Assembly: GCA_026707735.1 (NCBI GenBank)
Contig: JAPOWH010000004.1
Span: forward strand, 34,306-98,305
Origin: Gammaproteobacteria bacterium
GTDB lineage: Bacteria; Pseudomonadota; Gammaproteobacteria; Pseudomonadales; Azotimanducaceae
Length of the DNA stretch: 64,000 bases
Reading direction: 5' to 3'
In this document: in pieces, positions 45,986 through 55,498 of the stretch
How positions within the stretch are numbered: the stretch's first letter is position 1
Layout: every line of letters begins with the position of its first letter
Notes under the pieces: model-generated
What the model was told of the DNA's origin: nothing
The model's database searches: none
The model's input: the letters and a program-made list of their open reading frames with translations, nothing else
Translations under genes and position numbers: made by a program

Positions 45986-46222
45986 TGTGTTGGACGGCGC
46001 ATAAATCGGTTGGGAATTATAGGAAATGAACTTTGCCAGCAGCTCATCATCGGAGATGTCTCGACTAGCATGCGGCTGGTCGTTTCTCTTCTATCGCTAG
46101 GCGCAGACACGCCACACGGCGATCCTCCCAGATAACATGACCGTTTGAACAAGGATTAGCCTCAATTTTGGTGGAAGCAAAAAGACAAACCATTTTTCGC
46201 CAAGTCCAGAGGGGCATCTGGC

Positions 46223-47302
46223 CTATAACTCCATAGTCACACTCTTGATGAGTGCAAAGACGTTCATGCTTTCTTTGAGCCCTAAGTCCACTATTGCGGC
46301 TCGGGTCACCTGTGCTCGTATGGCTTCCTCGCCGCAACCCACAACCACCTGCGCAAAGGGGCTTGCCGCCGACGTCTCTATGCTGTGAATGGTGCCTCGC
46401 AATACGTTGCGCACGCTTATGTTCTCGGGTTCCGTCGTAGCAAGCGCTACATCGAGCGCACGTATTCGCATACGTACGACTTGGTCGACTTCAGTCGATT
46501 GTGTTGACGGCACCACCACGCTCTGACCGCAGAAACTGATGCGAGTGAGCTGAAATTCTTTGTCATGACCAACCACGGTTCCATGTACAACGACTCCAAT
46601 GTCGTCGACGACATCGGATGCCTCTAAGCCCTGCAACACATCAACCGTAGATCCTTCCGATTGAATTCGACCGTGACGCAAAACAACTGTTTGCTCGCAA
46701 AGAACAGCGACTTCCGCAAGACTATGGGAAACGAAAAGCATCGGAATCTCGTATTCGCTGAGAATTGATCGGAGATAGGGCAGCAACTCGGCTTTCCGGT
46801 CAAAATCGACGGAAGCAAGCGGCTCGTCCAATAGCAAAACACTAGGGTGGCAAGTCAATGCTTGGGCGAGTGCTACGCGACTTGTCTCACCACCCGACAA
46901 AGCGCTAGGCTTGCGTTTCAATAGCTCGTGCAAGTCTAGACTTTCGATTACATGTTGCATGTCTAACGAAGATTCTCGATTTCGCTTGTATTTTGAAAGC
47001 CATCGGGCAAACTTGAGATTGTTTTCTACTGTTAGATGAGGCAGAAGCACCGGAGATTGCGATACGTAACCCACAGGTCTCTTGTGGGCGGAGACAATGT
47101 GGTTGTTACTAGAATCGAGCCAGGACTCACCGTCTAAGTAAATCGACCCAGTTGAGGGCAAGAGACCTGCTATTGATCGCAGCAGCGTTGTTTTGCCACT
47201 ACCGTTGGGACCTATCACGGCAGTGGCGCAATCCAGCGAGAATCCTGTGCTCACTTCAAGCTGAAACCCCGTCAGCTTAGCCTGAATGTTCAGATCCAGC
47301 AC
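46223..47302 (-). CDS. modC: Molybdate ABC transporter ATP-binding protein
   Basis: A 359-residue ABC ATPase: Walker A GPNGSGKTTLL, signature LSGGETSRVALAQAL, Walker B LLLDEPLASVDF, H-loop VSHSLAEV, and a C-terminal Mop/TOBE domain (about residues 285-355, with ISVRNVLRGTIHSI). The Mop domain and the neighbouring modA and modB place it as ModC, which powers molybdate import. GTG at 47302 begins one base after the modB stop. Confidence 0.93.
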   Translation of the reverse strand: MLDLNIQAKLTGFQLEVSTGFSLDCATAVIGPNGSGKTTLLRSIAGLLPSTGSIYLDGESWLDSSNNHIVSAHKRPVGYVSQSPVLLPHLTVENNLKFARWLSKYKRNRESSLDMQHVIESLDLHELLKRKPSALSGGETSRVALAQALTCHPSVLLLDEPLASVDFDRKAELLPYLRSILSEYEIPMLFVSHSLAEVAVLCEQTVVLRHGRIQSEGSTVDVLQGLEASDVVDDIGVVVHGTVVGHDKEFQLTRISFCGQSVVVPSTQSTEVDQVVRMRIRALDVALATTEPENISVRNVLRGTIHSIETSAASPFAQVVVGCGEEAIRAQVTRAAIVDLGLKESMNVFALIKSVTMEL

Positions 47303-47303
47303 T

Positions 47304-47981
47304 CTAAGCCACCTTCACAGGGATTCGTCGATTGAGCGTGTAGACTCCGACGAGAACCAGAAAACTAAAGACGAGCAATGAAACTGCCAGTTTATGCGCC
47401 TCTGCATAGGAGAGCGTTTCCACGTGTTCGTACATTGCAATTGACAGAACTCTTGTTTCTCCTGGAATGTTCCCTCCGATCATGAGTACAACTCCGAATT
47501 CTCCGATCGTGTGGGCGAAAGTAAGCACAGCAGCCGTCAAGAACCCCCGAATTGAGAGTGGGACAGCCACCGTAAAGAAGCGCATCCACGAATTTGCGCC
47601 AAGGACTCTTGTTGCATCCAGCAAGTTTGTGTCAACTTCCGCGAACGCGACTCGGAGTGGTTGAACCATAAACGGAAGAGAATAGACGAGGGACGCAACG
47701 ACCAGACCCTTAAATGAAAAGGCGAGGGTATCCCCAGTCAAGAACACAAAGAAGGAACCAATGGGATTGTTAGGATTGAATGCAATTAGCAGATAGAACC
47801 CCAATACCGTTGGAGGTAGAACCAGTGGCAAAGCTGTAATAGCTTCAACAATCGAGCGTAGCGGATTGCTTGTGCGTGCAATCCACCAAGCCAAGGGGGT
47901 TCCTATAGCGAGCAATAGGAAGGTTGTTGTAGTGGCTAGTTGTATAGTGAGCCAAACGGCGTCGAGGTCTGAGCTGTTCAA
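47304..47981 (-). CDS. modB: Molybdate ABC transporter permease
   Basis: A 225-residue inner membrane permease with five to six transmembrane segments and the EAA-type loop (about residues 121-150: LDATRVLGANSWMRFFTVAVP). It is flanked by modA and modC. The TTG at 47981 overlaps the modA stop (TTGA) and has GAAGGA about ten bases upstream, so the three are translated from one transcript. The NPIGSFF-type region and the EFGVVLMIGGNIPGETR loop fit ModB. Confidence 0.92.
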   Translation of the reverse strand: MNSSDLDAVWLTIQLATTTTFLLLAIGTPLAWWIARTSNPLRSIVEAITALPLVLPPTVLGFYLLIAFNPNNPIGSFFVFLTGDTLAFSFKGLVVASLVYSLPFMVQPLRVAFAEVDTNLLDATRVLGANSWMRFFTVAVPLSIRGFLTAAVLTFAHTIGEFGVVLMIGGNIPGETRVLSIAMYEHVETLSYAEAHKLAVSLLVFSFLVLVGVYTLNRRIPVKVA

Positions 47982-48766
47982 TCTAGCTTGTATCCTTCGC
48001 TTCGAATAATGGCTTTGCCTTCATCGCTTGCAAGAAAACTCAAGAATCTCTTGGCAGTCTGATTATCTGCCCCTTCCATAAGCAAGACGGCATCTTGAAG
48101 GATTGGTTTGTGAAGCCGAGACGGAATCAAGTAATACTGGTCCCTTTCTACCGAACCATCAAGAATGGAGGAGAGAGCAACAATACCGTAGTGGGAGTTT
48201 CCAGTTGCAACCATTGAGTAAGCTTGGCCGACATTTTGGGCGGTGATTACTTTGGTGGATTTGTCTTGTTCTACCAATCCAACCTTTGCCAAAACTTCCA
48301 TTGCGGCATCGCCGTACGGCGCGGTTCGAGGGTTTGCAATGGCGACATGATCGAACAACAAATCAGTAAGGATGGCGTCGGGAGCCTCGTCAAGCCTTCG
48401 CTTTGAACTGACAAAGAAGCAAAGCCGGCCGCTAGCGTATGTGAATTGCGATTCGGCAACAGCCATTTCTTGACTTACGAGCTTGGAAGCACGTTCTTGG
48501 TCAGCTGACATGAATACATGGAAACGAGCACCATTAGAAATTTGTGCGAAGAGCTGGCCGGTCGAACCCGAAACAAGCTTGATTTCTCCCTCGTCGTCCA
48601 ATTCGAACTGCTTGGTCAACTCCTTCGCGGTGGTTAGGAAGTTCGTGGCTACAGCGACCGTTGCTTCCTCAGCAACGCACAAGTTTGTCAATCCCAATAG
48701 CAAACATATTGACGCTAAGCGTGAGACATCTACGGAGCGAAGAGGCATTTTGCTCGCGAGACACAT
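47978..48766 (-). CDS. modA: Molybdate-binding periplasmic protein
   Basis: A 262-residue substrate-binding protein with a signal peptide (RLASICLLLGLTNLCVAE) and the type-II binding-protein fold; VSGSTGQLFAQISNGARFHVFMSADQE, FDHVAIANPRTAPYGDAA and NVGQAYSMVATGNSHYGIVAL mark the ModA ligand region. It captures molybdate and delivers it to ModBC. ATG at 48766 lies 12 bases past the upstream epimerase stop; ATG at 48748 is an alternative. Neither has a clear ribosome site. Confidence 0.92.
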   Translation of the reverse strand: MCLASKMPLRSVDVSRLASICLLLGLTNLCVAEEATVAVATNFLTTAKELTKQFELDDEGEIKLVSGSTGQLFAQISNGARFHVFMSADQERASKLVSQEMAVAESQFTYASGRLCFFVSSKRRLDEAPDAILTDLLFDHVAIANPRTAPYGDAAMEVLAKVGLVEQDKSTKVITAQNVGQAYSMVATGNSHYGIVALSSILDGSVERDQYYLIPSRLHKPILQDAVLLMEGADNQTAKRFLSFLASDEGKAIIRSEGYKLD

Positions 48767-48778
48767 GGAGGTAACAAT

Positions 48779-49534
48779 CTATCGAAACGACTCAGCTTCG
48801 TCTGCCGGGACGAACCCCAGGACGTTTTGAGTGTGCGAAAGGTCTCGATATCCCCACTTGTTGCGTGAAGTGACGAAATATGTGGCAAACGATAAATCAG
48901 GGCTGGCTTCAATGCTCCGAAGCAAGGCACTGACAATGTCTCGCTGGCTGCACCATATCGCCCAATCTCGTGGTCGTGAAGGTCGATCCCTTTCATTGAC
49001 GTATCCGATGCGTACACAGAACATCGAGGTTTTGGTGGTATCCGATACGTGCCTGCAAAGTGCTTCGCCCCAAACCTTTGTGCTTCCATAAACGCCAGAC
49101 GGCCTGACTGGAGCGTTGTGGTCAATCAATTTCCAATGTGATGGTGCGTTTGCGTAGTCGCCGCTCACCAAAGTCTTGTACGGTTCGACCAATTCGTAAC
49201 CAGATACCGTAGCACCGCTACTTGCGAATACAACACGCTTGCAGCCTGCCTCAACGGCTGCTTGGACGACGTTGTATGTTCCTGTGATGTTGGTATCGCG
49301 AAGCTCGTTCCAAGTGAATCTCTCCCCGGCTTTCGCGGCGAGATGGACAACCACGTCAACGTCGTCGAAAGCAGAGCGTATTGCATCGTAGTCAGTGATG
49401 TCTGCTTGAAAGGACTTCACACCCTTCACAGATCTTCGATTCAATGATCTGATTGAGGAATACGATGCTAGTTCCGGCAGCAAGGCGCCACCAATTAAAC
49501 CACTCAATCCAGTTACAAGAATGCGATTGTTCAT
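48779..49534 (-). CDS. NAD-dependent epimerase/dehydratase (extended SDR)
   Basis: A 251-residue short-chain dehydrogenase of the extended type. The coenzyme-binding motif is ILVTGLSGLIGGALLPEL; further segments are VVVHLAAKAGERFTW, VVFASSGATVSGYE (serine of the active site), and the catalytic YGSTKVWGE with Tyr and Lys. The family includes NAD-dependent uronate dehydrogenases and UDP-sugar epimerases. ATG at 49534. It is read ahead of modABC on the same strand, 12 bases before modA, perhaps by chance. Confidence 0.85.
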   Translation of the reverse strand: MNNRILVTGLSGLIGGALLPELASYSSIRSLNRRSVKGVKSFQADITDYDAIRSAFDDVDVVVHLAAKAGERFTWNELRDTNITGTYNVVQAAVEAGCKRVVFASSGATVSGYELVEPYKTLVSGDYANAPSHWKLIDHNAPVRPSGVYGSTKVWGEALCRHVSDTTKTSMFCVRIGYVNERDRPSRPRDWAIWCSQRDIVSALLRSIEASPDLSFATYFVTSRNKWGYRDLSHTQNVLGFVPADEAESFR

Positions 49535-49917
49535 AGTGTCGACGCTGGGCTTTTAGCACATTGCATGGAGTGAGCAACCAAGTATATTTGTGCTTCCAAT
49601 TTCTTGCTCGAGATGTAGAACGAACGGTTGGTAGGGGGAGATTGAAACGAACTCACTTGGATCCACACGAGCTCAAGTACTTGACGTTGGTTGTCGCAAT
49701 TTCACGGGTTGGAGATAATACCTACGCCATTCAGGAGTGACGATAGAGTTTGGCAGTGCATTTGACGTTCTAGACGTGCAGCTAACAGCGCTGGGTTTAG
49801 GATTGTCGAGTGCTCGACAGAGACTCTGCTGACACAAGATTTCTTGAATCGCAGGTGTCAAAAGGAATTTGGCCGTTCGATTGAGTAGGCGAACGTGCAC
49901 GCAGAAGGAGTACATCG
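49535..49917. other. Divergent intergenic region
   Basis: About 380 bases between the epimerase and rubredoxin genes, which diverge. The rubredoxin ribosome site AAGGAG is at 49905-49910. No other gene is supported. Confidence 0.4.
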
Positions 49918-50082
49918 ATGAACAGATATCAGTGCATGACATGCGGGTTCATTTACGACGAGGCAGAGGGATTGCCGGAAGAGGGGATTGACCCAGGTAC
50001 TCGTTGGGCGGACATACCAGATGATTGGGTATGTCCCGAATGCGCTACGCCGAAAAGCGACTTCGACATGATCGAAGTCTAG
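49918..50082 (+). CDS. Rubredoxin
   Basis: A 54-residue protein starting at ATG 49918, seven bases after AAGGAG. The two iron-binding cysteine pairs are read directly: CMTCG at residues 6-10 and CPEC in [14 protein letters not shown] near residues 39-42, with the family spacing and the WADIPDDW signature between. Rubredoxin carries single electrons with an Fe(Cys)4 centre, for example to alkane hydroxylases or to superoxide reductase. No rubredoxin reductase or hydroxylase gene is adjacent; it stands alone on this strand. It is too short to be found by a long-ORF search. Confidence 0.93.
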   Translation: MNRYQCMTCGFIYDEAEGLPEEGIDPGTRWADIPDDWVCPECATPKSDFDMIEV

Positions 50083-50123
50083 CGAGCCCTTCGGTCGCAC
50101 TACGCAAGTCCGCCATTGGGCGG

Positions 50124-51755
50124 CTATTGACCATTGCGCAGTAGTTCTAGCAGCTTCGCGTGACCTCGTCGATTTGCCCAAGCAGTGGGGGCTGCCCAGC
50201 TAGGTTGGTGAGAGGGTTGTAGGTCTCTAAGTGTAGGGTCGTGTTCCAGCAAGAATTCGGCAAATTCTGTTTGTCCTTTGCGGGCGGCCCAACCCAGTGG
50301 CGTAGACCGATACTCTTCGTCTAGGAGAGTAGGGTCTGCACCATATTTCAGGAAGAGTCGCGCTCCATCTACGTTGCCTGTCGCTGCCATGTGGTGGAGT
50401 GGTCGCATGAGTTGCCAATTGGGCAGATTGGGATCCATGTCGTGTTGCAATAGAAGCTCCGCCAATCCAAGAGACCGCCACAAATACGTCTGGCAGCCGG
50501 TTACATAGTCCGGAAGGCGCATGTCCCGAGACAGCAGCAATCTAACAAGATCCTCGTCGTCATTGCTTACAGCAGCTGTGAATCCGTCAACTATGTCAGC
50601 TTCGGAAAAGCGTTCGGGACATCGATCCAGCAATGCCGCGATAACATCGATGTTTTGCTGATGGTAGTGCGCCGCCAAACCTACACGTCCCCCGTAGCGA
50701 TAGAGCAGGTTGCGCATCGTAGCGTCTTTAGCTGACTCGGTTGGAGAACCCGACGATTCCACGGGAGCGTTCGGGTCTGCGCCATGTTCCAGTAGCAATT
50801 TGGCTGCGTCCGTGAAACCGAATCGAGCCGCACTCCAAAGGGCATAGCCCCGCGGACAGTTCGGTCCCTCGGCTAGATTTGGCTCGGCGCCTCGTTGGAG
50901 AAGTACACGCAAGATGTCCATGTGGTTCCTCTCCGCTGCAGCAGAGAGTGCCCGCTTTCCTCCTGATTCCTCGTAGTTGGGATCAACGCCTTCATCATCG
51001 AGTAAATGTAGAACGCGATCCGAGTCTCCGCACGCTGCCGCTATCGGCAAGGAATAGTGGGCTCCCCTTTCAATCAACAGTTTTGCTATGTCGTAGCAAT
51101 TCCGCTGACGCCAGTAGGGATGATGCCAGAGCGCGAGGGCAATCGGACGGAAACCATGTCCTCCCAGTCGATCATCGCTACTGAATCCTTGCGCATCTAC
51201 AGCAGCACCCTCGTCAAGCAGCAATCGTACGAGTTCCGTTTCTTCTGTTTCCACGGCGTAGTGCAACGGCGTTCGCCCCAAGGAACCTGGAGCATCCAAA
51301 AGCTGGGGAGTCGCTTGCAGGAGCTCCCTCATCTCTTGCTGATTTCTTGACTTGACGGCTGCGTGGATAGGCAAGTCACTAGAGAACATTCGGGGATTGA
51401 GTTGCTCAAGGTAGTCGACCACAAGAGAATGCGATCGATCTCTAGCAAAGTCAGCGAGAGTTTCGGTACCGTCTAACGACCGATGAGTTGTGTCCGCTCC
51501 GGCGCCAACGAGAATTTTCACAACTTCTAGGTGTCCTTCGCGTACTGCAAGGTGCAATGGTGGTGTATACCAATAGTCGGCATTTGCTAGGGTCGGGTCT
51601 GTGGCGAGAAGCTCTCGAACACGTTGGCAGTCGCCGCTACGGGCAGCGCACAAAATGTCCCAAATGTCGTCAGCAGACCAATGGCCGCGCCAATCGCTCT
51701 GGCCTGCCCTTAACTCGTAGGGCCTGACTAACTCAGGAACTGATTGGTCGAGCAT
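50124..51755 (-). CDS. Ankyrin-repeat protein
   Basis: A 543-residue protein made mostly of ankyrin repeats: units with the GxTPLHxAxxxGH pattern are clear (YTPPLHLAVREGHLEVVKIL, RTPLHYAVETEETELVRLL, LWSAARFGFTDAAKLLLEHG, LHHMAATGNVDGARLFLKYG), about ten or more in all. Ankyrin repeats bind proteins. No signal peptide is evident, so it is probably cytoplasmic. ATG at 51755 is chosen over a TTG at 51800, as the frame before it is not repeat-like. It converges with rubredoxin, 41 bases away. No enzyme domain is seen. Confidence 0.85.
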   Translation of the reverse strand: MLDQSVPELVRPYELRAGQSDWRGHWSADDIWDILCAARSGDCQRVRELLATDPTLANADYWYTPPLHLAVREGHLEVVKILVGAGADTTHRSLDGTETLADFARDRSHSLVVDYLEQLNPRMFSSDLPIHAAVKSRNQQEMRELLQATPQLLDAPGSLGRTPLHYAVETEETELVRLLLDEGAAVDAQGFSSDDRLGGHGFRPIALALWHHPYWRQRNCYDIAKLLIERGAHYSLPIAAACGDSDRVLHLLDDEGVDPNYEESGGKRALSAAAERNHMDILRVLLQRGAEPNLAEGPNCPRGYALWSAARFGFTDAAKLLLEHGADPNAPVESSGSPTESAKDATMRNLLYRYGGRVGLAAHYHQQNIDVIAALLDRCPERFSEADIVDGFTAAVSNDDEDLVRLLLSRDMRLPDYVTGCQTYLWRSLGLAELLLQHDMDPNLPNWQLMRPLHHMAATGNVDGARLFLKYGADPTLLDEEYRSTPLGWAARKGQTEFAEFLLEHDPTLRDLQPSHQPSWAAPTAWANRRGHAKLLELLRNGQ

Positions 51756-51800
51756 GTGTAGTCTCAAATATGTCGGAAGTCCATTTTGAGAGCAATTCAA

Positions 51801-52679
51801 TTATTTTTTCTTGTAGGTGTCGGTTCCCCTATAGGGGCCATCACGCCATTCAAGTGCAGCCTTGAAACCGTTTTGAATCATTTGATCGCGCCATTCATAT
51901 GCATATCCGGTAAATTGCGCCATTGCGTCGTGCTCAGTGCTACTTCTGACGGAGGAGTAGATGCCCATGTTCTCGTAGAACCGATTCATGTTCACTTTCA
52001 AGATGGCTAGATGGTCGGCGGACATGTTGGCTAGTCGGTCTGCGAAAGCCGTGGTTCTCTTTTCGAGTTCGTCCTTGGGCCACGCGTAGTTGATCATGCC
52101 AATTTGCTCGGCCTCAGTCGCCAGAATGTTCTCGCCCGTGTAGGAAAGCTCCTTTGCCTTGCGCATACCGATAACCAATGGCCAAATCACACCGTTTCGC
52201 GCCACGCCTAAGCCCCGGTGCCCAGGATGTCCGATTTGAGTGTCATCCGCAGCAACCACTAGATCCGCCATCATTGCGAGCTCGCAGCCTCCGGCGACCG
52301 CGTATCCATGCAGGCACGCTACGGTGACTTTGGCCATATTCCAGAAGTACATTTGTATGTCGGTCACTTGCTGCATGCTCGTGCGCAACCCCATGATCAG
52401 CGTCCGGCGTTTGTCGTCGGACGACTCGTAGCGGCGTTTGGGACCTGGTGCTCCAGGATTCGGGGTAAGATCGTAGCCTGCGCAAAATGCTCGCCCCGCT
52501 CCGCGAAGAACGAGAACGCGAATGCTGTCGTCGGCTTCCATGTCGTGTAGGGCCTCATTGAGTTCGAAAATTAGCTCGCTCGAAAGTGCGTTGAGCTTCT
52601 CTGGGCGATTCAGCGTGATTCGCCCCACTCGGTCATCTGTTCCTACGCGATCGACAATTAGGGTAGAGAAATCTGCCAT
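51801..52679 (-). CDS. Enoyl-CoA hydratase/isomerase-family protein
   Basis: A 292-residue crotonase protein, with GRITLNRPEKLNALSSEL, the oxyanion loop RAFCAGYDLTPNPG, LHGYAVAGGCELAMMADLVVAA and HPGHRGLGVARNGVIWPLVIG. It probably hydrates or isomerises an enoyl-CoA. ATG at 52679, no strong ribosome site. It lies 45 bases upstream of the ankyrin-repeat gene on the same strand and diverges from the M48 peptidase gene. Confidence 0.88.
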   Translation of the reverse strand: MADFSTLIVDRVGTDDRVGRITLNRPEKLNALSSELIFELNEALHDMEADDSIRVLVLRGAGRAFCAGYDLTPNPGAPGPKRRYESSDDKRRTLIMGLRTSMQQVTDIQMYFWNMAKVTVACLHGYAVAGGCELAMMADLVVAADDTQIGHPGHRGLGVARNGVIWPLVIGMRKAKELSYTGENILATEAEQIGMINYAWPKDELEKRTTAFADRLANMSADHLAILKVNMNRFYENMGIYSSVRSSTEHDAMAQFTGYAYEWRDQMIQNGFKAALEWRDGPYRGTDTYKKK

Positions 52680-52851
52680 GGGATTGCTGTGCTCAAGTTA
52701 TTGGCAAAATTGTATTTGATGGCTATGGTTGACTTGGCGATCCAATGTAGACTTGCGGTGCATTAGGCTACGAAGACGTGATCGATCCAATCTAGTGATA
52801 ATGTTCAGGAGCAAACGTACTGAATTCAGCACTCGTGGAGAGAAGAGAAAA

Positions 52852-53934
52852 ATGACACAACTCTTGAGACTAGGGAGTCTCGCGCGGCTTTTGTGTGTAG
52901 TCCTTGTGCTCACCGTCATCGGTGTTAGCAATTCCGGATGCATGGTGGCTACGCGCCAGCCCACGATATCGCAAGCAGATCTTCTCGACGAACGGCGTAC
53001 GCAGGTCGCGCGGGTAGAGCAGCGTCTTCGTCAGGGCACCGCGAGGGTCGCCGATGCCGCATGGCCAATCTTGGCGAGCAATGTGTTTCTTTGCGGAAAC
53101 TCCGTTGAGCATCGAACCGGCCTCTGGATTGCACAACCCACCAAGATAGTCCACACAATGTTGGGCATCGGCAAGGAGACCAACACTACTATTGGCGAGC
53201 AAGCCAAAGTATGGGCGATAGCGCATGATTCTCCAGCAGCCGCTGCAGATGTCAGTATTGGAGATGTAGTGCTGCGTGTAAATGGCCAGGCCGTAGATGA
53301 CAGCAACGAAGCGCGGCGACTATTGCGACGCGTGATGAAACGTCATGGAGGAGATGCAGTTGAAATCGAACTCGCGCGGGGCTCCGACGAGCACATTGTG
53401 AGAGTCACTCCAGCAATGACATGCAGATCTCAAATCCGGGTTATAAGCGAGAGTTCTGTGAATGCATTTGCAAACGGACGTACGATTGCTATACACACAG
53501 GTTTGCTGCAATTCCTTCCAGACAAAAGGGATCTTCAGTTAGTTATTGCACATGAGTTGGCTCACAACGTAGGTAATCACGTTCCCCAAGCTCGAATACG
53601 TGCCGCTGCCGGCGGTTTGCTCGATGTCGCGGTGGCAAAGTTTGGCCGAGTTTGGTCAGGCGGACTTTTCACTCAATTGGGCGCCATCTCATTTTCCAAG
53701 CGTTATGAACGGGAAGCGGACTACTTGGCCATGTATTACATGGCTAACGCGGACGTCGATCTCTCGAATGTAGAAGAGGTGTGGCGTCGCTTGAGTGAAT
53801 TGGACGTTCGCTTCATCGCGTTCGGCGTGACCCATCCAAGTGCTCCAGAGCGCTATGTCGCTCTCCGCAAGACGCGAGAAGAGATCGAGGCGAAGCGTGC
53901 AGCTGGGAGTCCCCTTGTCCCCGAGCGACGTTGA
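52852..53934 (+). CDS. M48-family metallopeptidase lipoprotein with PDZ domain
   Basis: A 360-residue protein with a lipobox SNSGC at about residue 31 after a hydrophobic stretch (ARLLCVVLVLTVIGV). A PDZ domain comes next (about residues 125-185, VWAIAHDSPAAAADVSIGDVVLRVNG), then the peptidase domain with HELAHNVGNH at residues 234-238 and EREADYLAMYY near 288, the zinc motif and third ligand of M48 peptidases (the BepA/LoiP group). It should act at the envelope on outer-membrane proteins. ATG at 52852 follows GGAGAGAAGAG. The PDZ before the peptidase domain is the less common order. Confidence 0.88.
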   Translation: MTQLLRLGSLARLLCVVLVLTVIGVSNSGCMVATRQPTISQADLLDERRTQVARVEQRLRQGTARVADAAWPILASNVFLCGNSVEHRTGLWIAQPTKIVHTMLGIGKETNTTIGEQAKVWAIAHDSPAAAADVSIGDVVLRVNGQAVDDSNEARRLLRRVMKRHGGDAVEIELARGSDEHIVRVTPAMTCRSQIRVISESSVNAFANGRTIAIHTGLLQFLPDKRDLQLVIAHELAHNVGNHVPQARIRAAAGGLLDVAVAKFGRVWSGGLFTQLGAISFSKRYEREADYLAMYYMANADVDLSNVEEVWRRLSELDVRFIAFGVTHPSAPERYVALRKTREEIEAKRAAGSPLVPERR

Positions 53935-54011
53935 GCTGCAATGAATTTGCCCACGTTGATGTGTTGCCAAGTGGCTCCAAGTATTAACCACCTGAAATCG
54001 GAGGATTGCGA

Positions 54012-55463
54012 ATGAAAGCGATCATGGTCATGTACGACTCTCTAAACAGGCACATGCTTCCGAATTACGGGTGCGATTGGACCCTCGCTCCCAATTTCCT
54101 TCGTCTAGGCGAGCGCGCTTGCGTATTCGAAAATCACTACATTGGGAGCATGCCGTGCATCCCCGCCCGTCGGGAACTTCACACTGGAAGGCACAACTTT
54201 CTGCATCGCTCTTGGGGACCGTTTGAGCCATTTGACGACTCCACTTTCACACTATTGCGTCAAAACGGCATTTACTCGCATTTGGTTTCCGATCACTATC
54301 ACTACTGGGAGGATGGGGGAGCAACTTACCACCATCGATACTCCAGTTGGGTAAATCTCCGTGGTCAGGAGGGGGACGCGTGGCGAGGTGAAGTTAAGGA
54401 CCCACCTTATATAGAACACTTCGGACGAGTGGCAAGGCAGGATCAGGTCAATCGGAAATATATGCAGGAAGAAGGCTTGACGCCTCAGGCAAAAACCTTT
54501 GCTGAAGGGAAACTCTTCCTCGATCAGAATTGGCGTGAGGATAACTGGTTTCTCCAAATCGAGACGTTTGATCCGCACGAGCCTTTCTTCACGTTGAAAC
54601 AATGGAAGGACAAATACAACTACGACTGGGATGGACCGCACTTTGATTGGCCCAAGTATCAACGGGTGACCGAAGATCCTGACGCAGTCGAGTATTTGAA
54701 ATATCAGTATGCCGCGTTGCTGACCCAATGCGACCACTACTTGGGCACTGTGATCGACTTCATGGATGAGCACGACATGTGGGACGACACAATGCTCATG
54801 GTGATTACGGATCATGGTTTTCTGCTTGGTGAACACGACTGGTGGGGAAAAGGGCGAATGCCTTGGTACAACGAAACGGCTCACATTCCGTTGTTCATTT
54901 GGGATCCACGGGCGAAGCAGGCTGGTGTCCGACGATCAAGCCTGACACAAACCATTGACATTGGGCCAACGCTGCTGAGTTGGTTTGGCCTAGATCATCC
55001 TGAATCGATGCAGGGATCAGATCTCTTGGAATTGATCGCGATGGATGCGCCTGTACGTGATGTAGCCCTCTATGGCATGTTTGGAGCACACGTCAACATT
55101 ACGGACGGCCGCTACGTCTATATGCGCGGCCCTACGGGAGAGAACGCACCACTGAATCACTACACTTTGATGCCCACGCACATGCGTAGCCCCTTTAGTC
55201 CAGAAGAACTGGCTGATATGCAATGGAACGAACCATTGCCGTTTACCAAAGGGTGTCCCGTCATGCGAATTCCTTCGGTTGGAGCGCGAGGTGTGGAGGG
55301 CCTTTTCAAGACTCAGTTATTCGATTTGTCGGTAGATCCCGGACAAACCAAGCCGATAGTGGATACCGCGGTGGAAGCTCGACTCATGGGCAAAATGATC
55401 GATGCCATGAAATGGAACGACGCTCCTGAAGAGCAATTTGAGAGACTGGGACTAGATCCTTAG
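54012..55463 (+). CDS. Sulfatase / phosphonate monoester hydrolase-like (AlkP superfamily)
   Basis: A 483-residue sulfatase. The formylglycine site is Cys 49 in SMPCIPARRELHTGRH, a C-x-P-x-R motif. Other metal-site segments are MVMYDSLNR (first aspartate), FLQIETFDPHEPFF, and VITDHGFLLGEHDWWGKG (DH). There is no signal peptide, so it should act in the cytoplasm, as choline sulfatases and phosphonate monoester hydrolases do. ATG at 54012 follows GGAGG. The next gene, a PhyH oxygenase, is 35 bases away on the same strand. Substrate unknown; a maturase gene is not in the window. Confidence 0.88.
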   Translation: MKAIMVMYDSLNRHMLPNYGCDWTLAPNFLRLGERACVFENHYIGSMPCIPARRELHTGRHNFLHRSWGPFEPFDDSTFTLLRQNGIYSHLVSDHYHYWEDGGATYHHRYSSWVNLRGQEGDAWRGEVKDPPYIEHFGRVARQDQVNRKYMQEEGLTPQAKTFAEGKLFLDQNWREDNWFLQIETFDPHEPFFTLKQWKDKYNYDWDGPHFDWPKYQRVTEDPDAVEYLKYQYAALLTQCDHYLGTVIDFMDEHDMWDDTMLMVITDHGFLLGEHDWWGKGRMPWYNETAHIPLFIWDPRAKQAGVRRSSLTQTIDIGPTLLSWFGLDHPESMQGSDLLELIAMDAPVRDVALYGMFGAHVNITDGRYVYMRGPTGENAPLNHYTLMPTHMRSPFSPEELADMQWNEPLPFTKGCPVMRIPSVGARGVEGLFKTQLFDLSVDPGQTKPIVDTAVEARLMGKMIDAMKWNDAPEEQFERLGLDP

Positions 55464-55472
55464 TTGCCCGTC

Positions 55473-55489
55473 TCTCCAACTATTGGAGA
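55473..55489 (+). promoter_or_regulatory. Hairpin between sulfatase and PhyH genes
   Basis: A perfect 7-base-pair inverted repeat TCTCCAA and TTGGAGA with a 3-base loop, between the sulfatase stop and the PhyH start at 55499. The right arm contains GGAG and is followed by AAAGGA, so the hairpin may partly hide the ribosome site. A ribosome finishing the sulfatase gene would open it, giving translational coupling. Inference only. Confidence 0.4.
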
Positions 55490-55498
55490 AAGGATCAA

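Noticed and set aside
46065..46337. Minus-strand open frame of 90 codons
   Set aside because: It overlaps the modC coding sequence in another frame and has no family resemblance.
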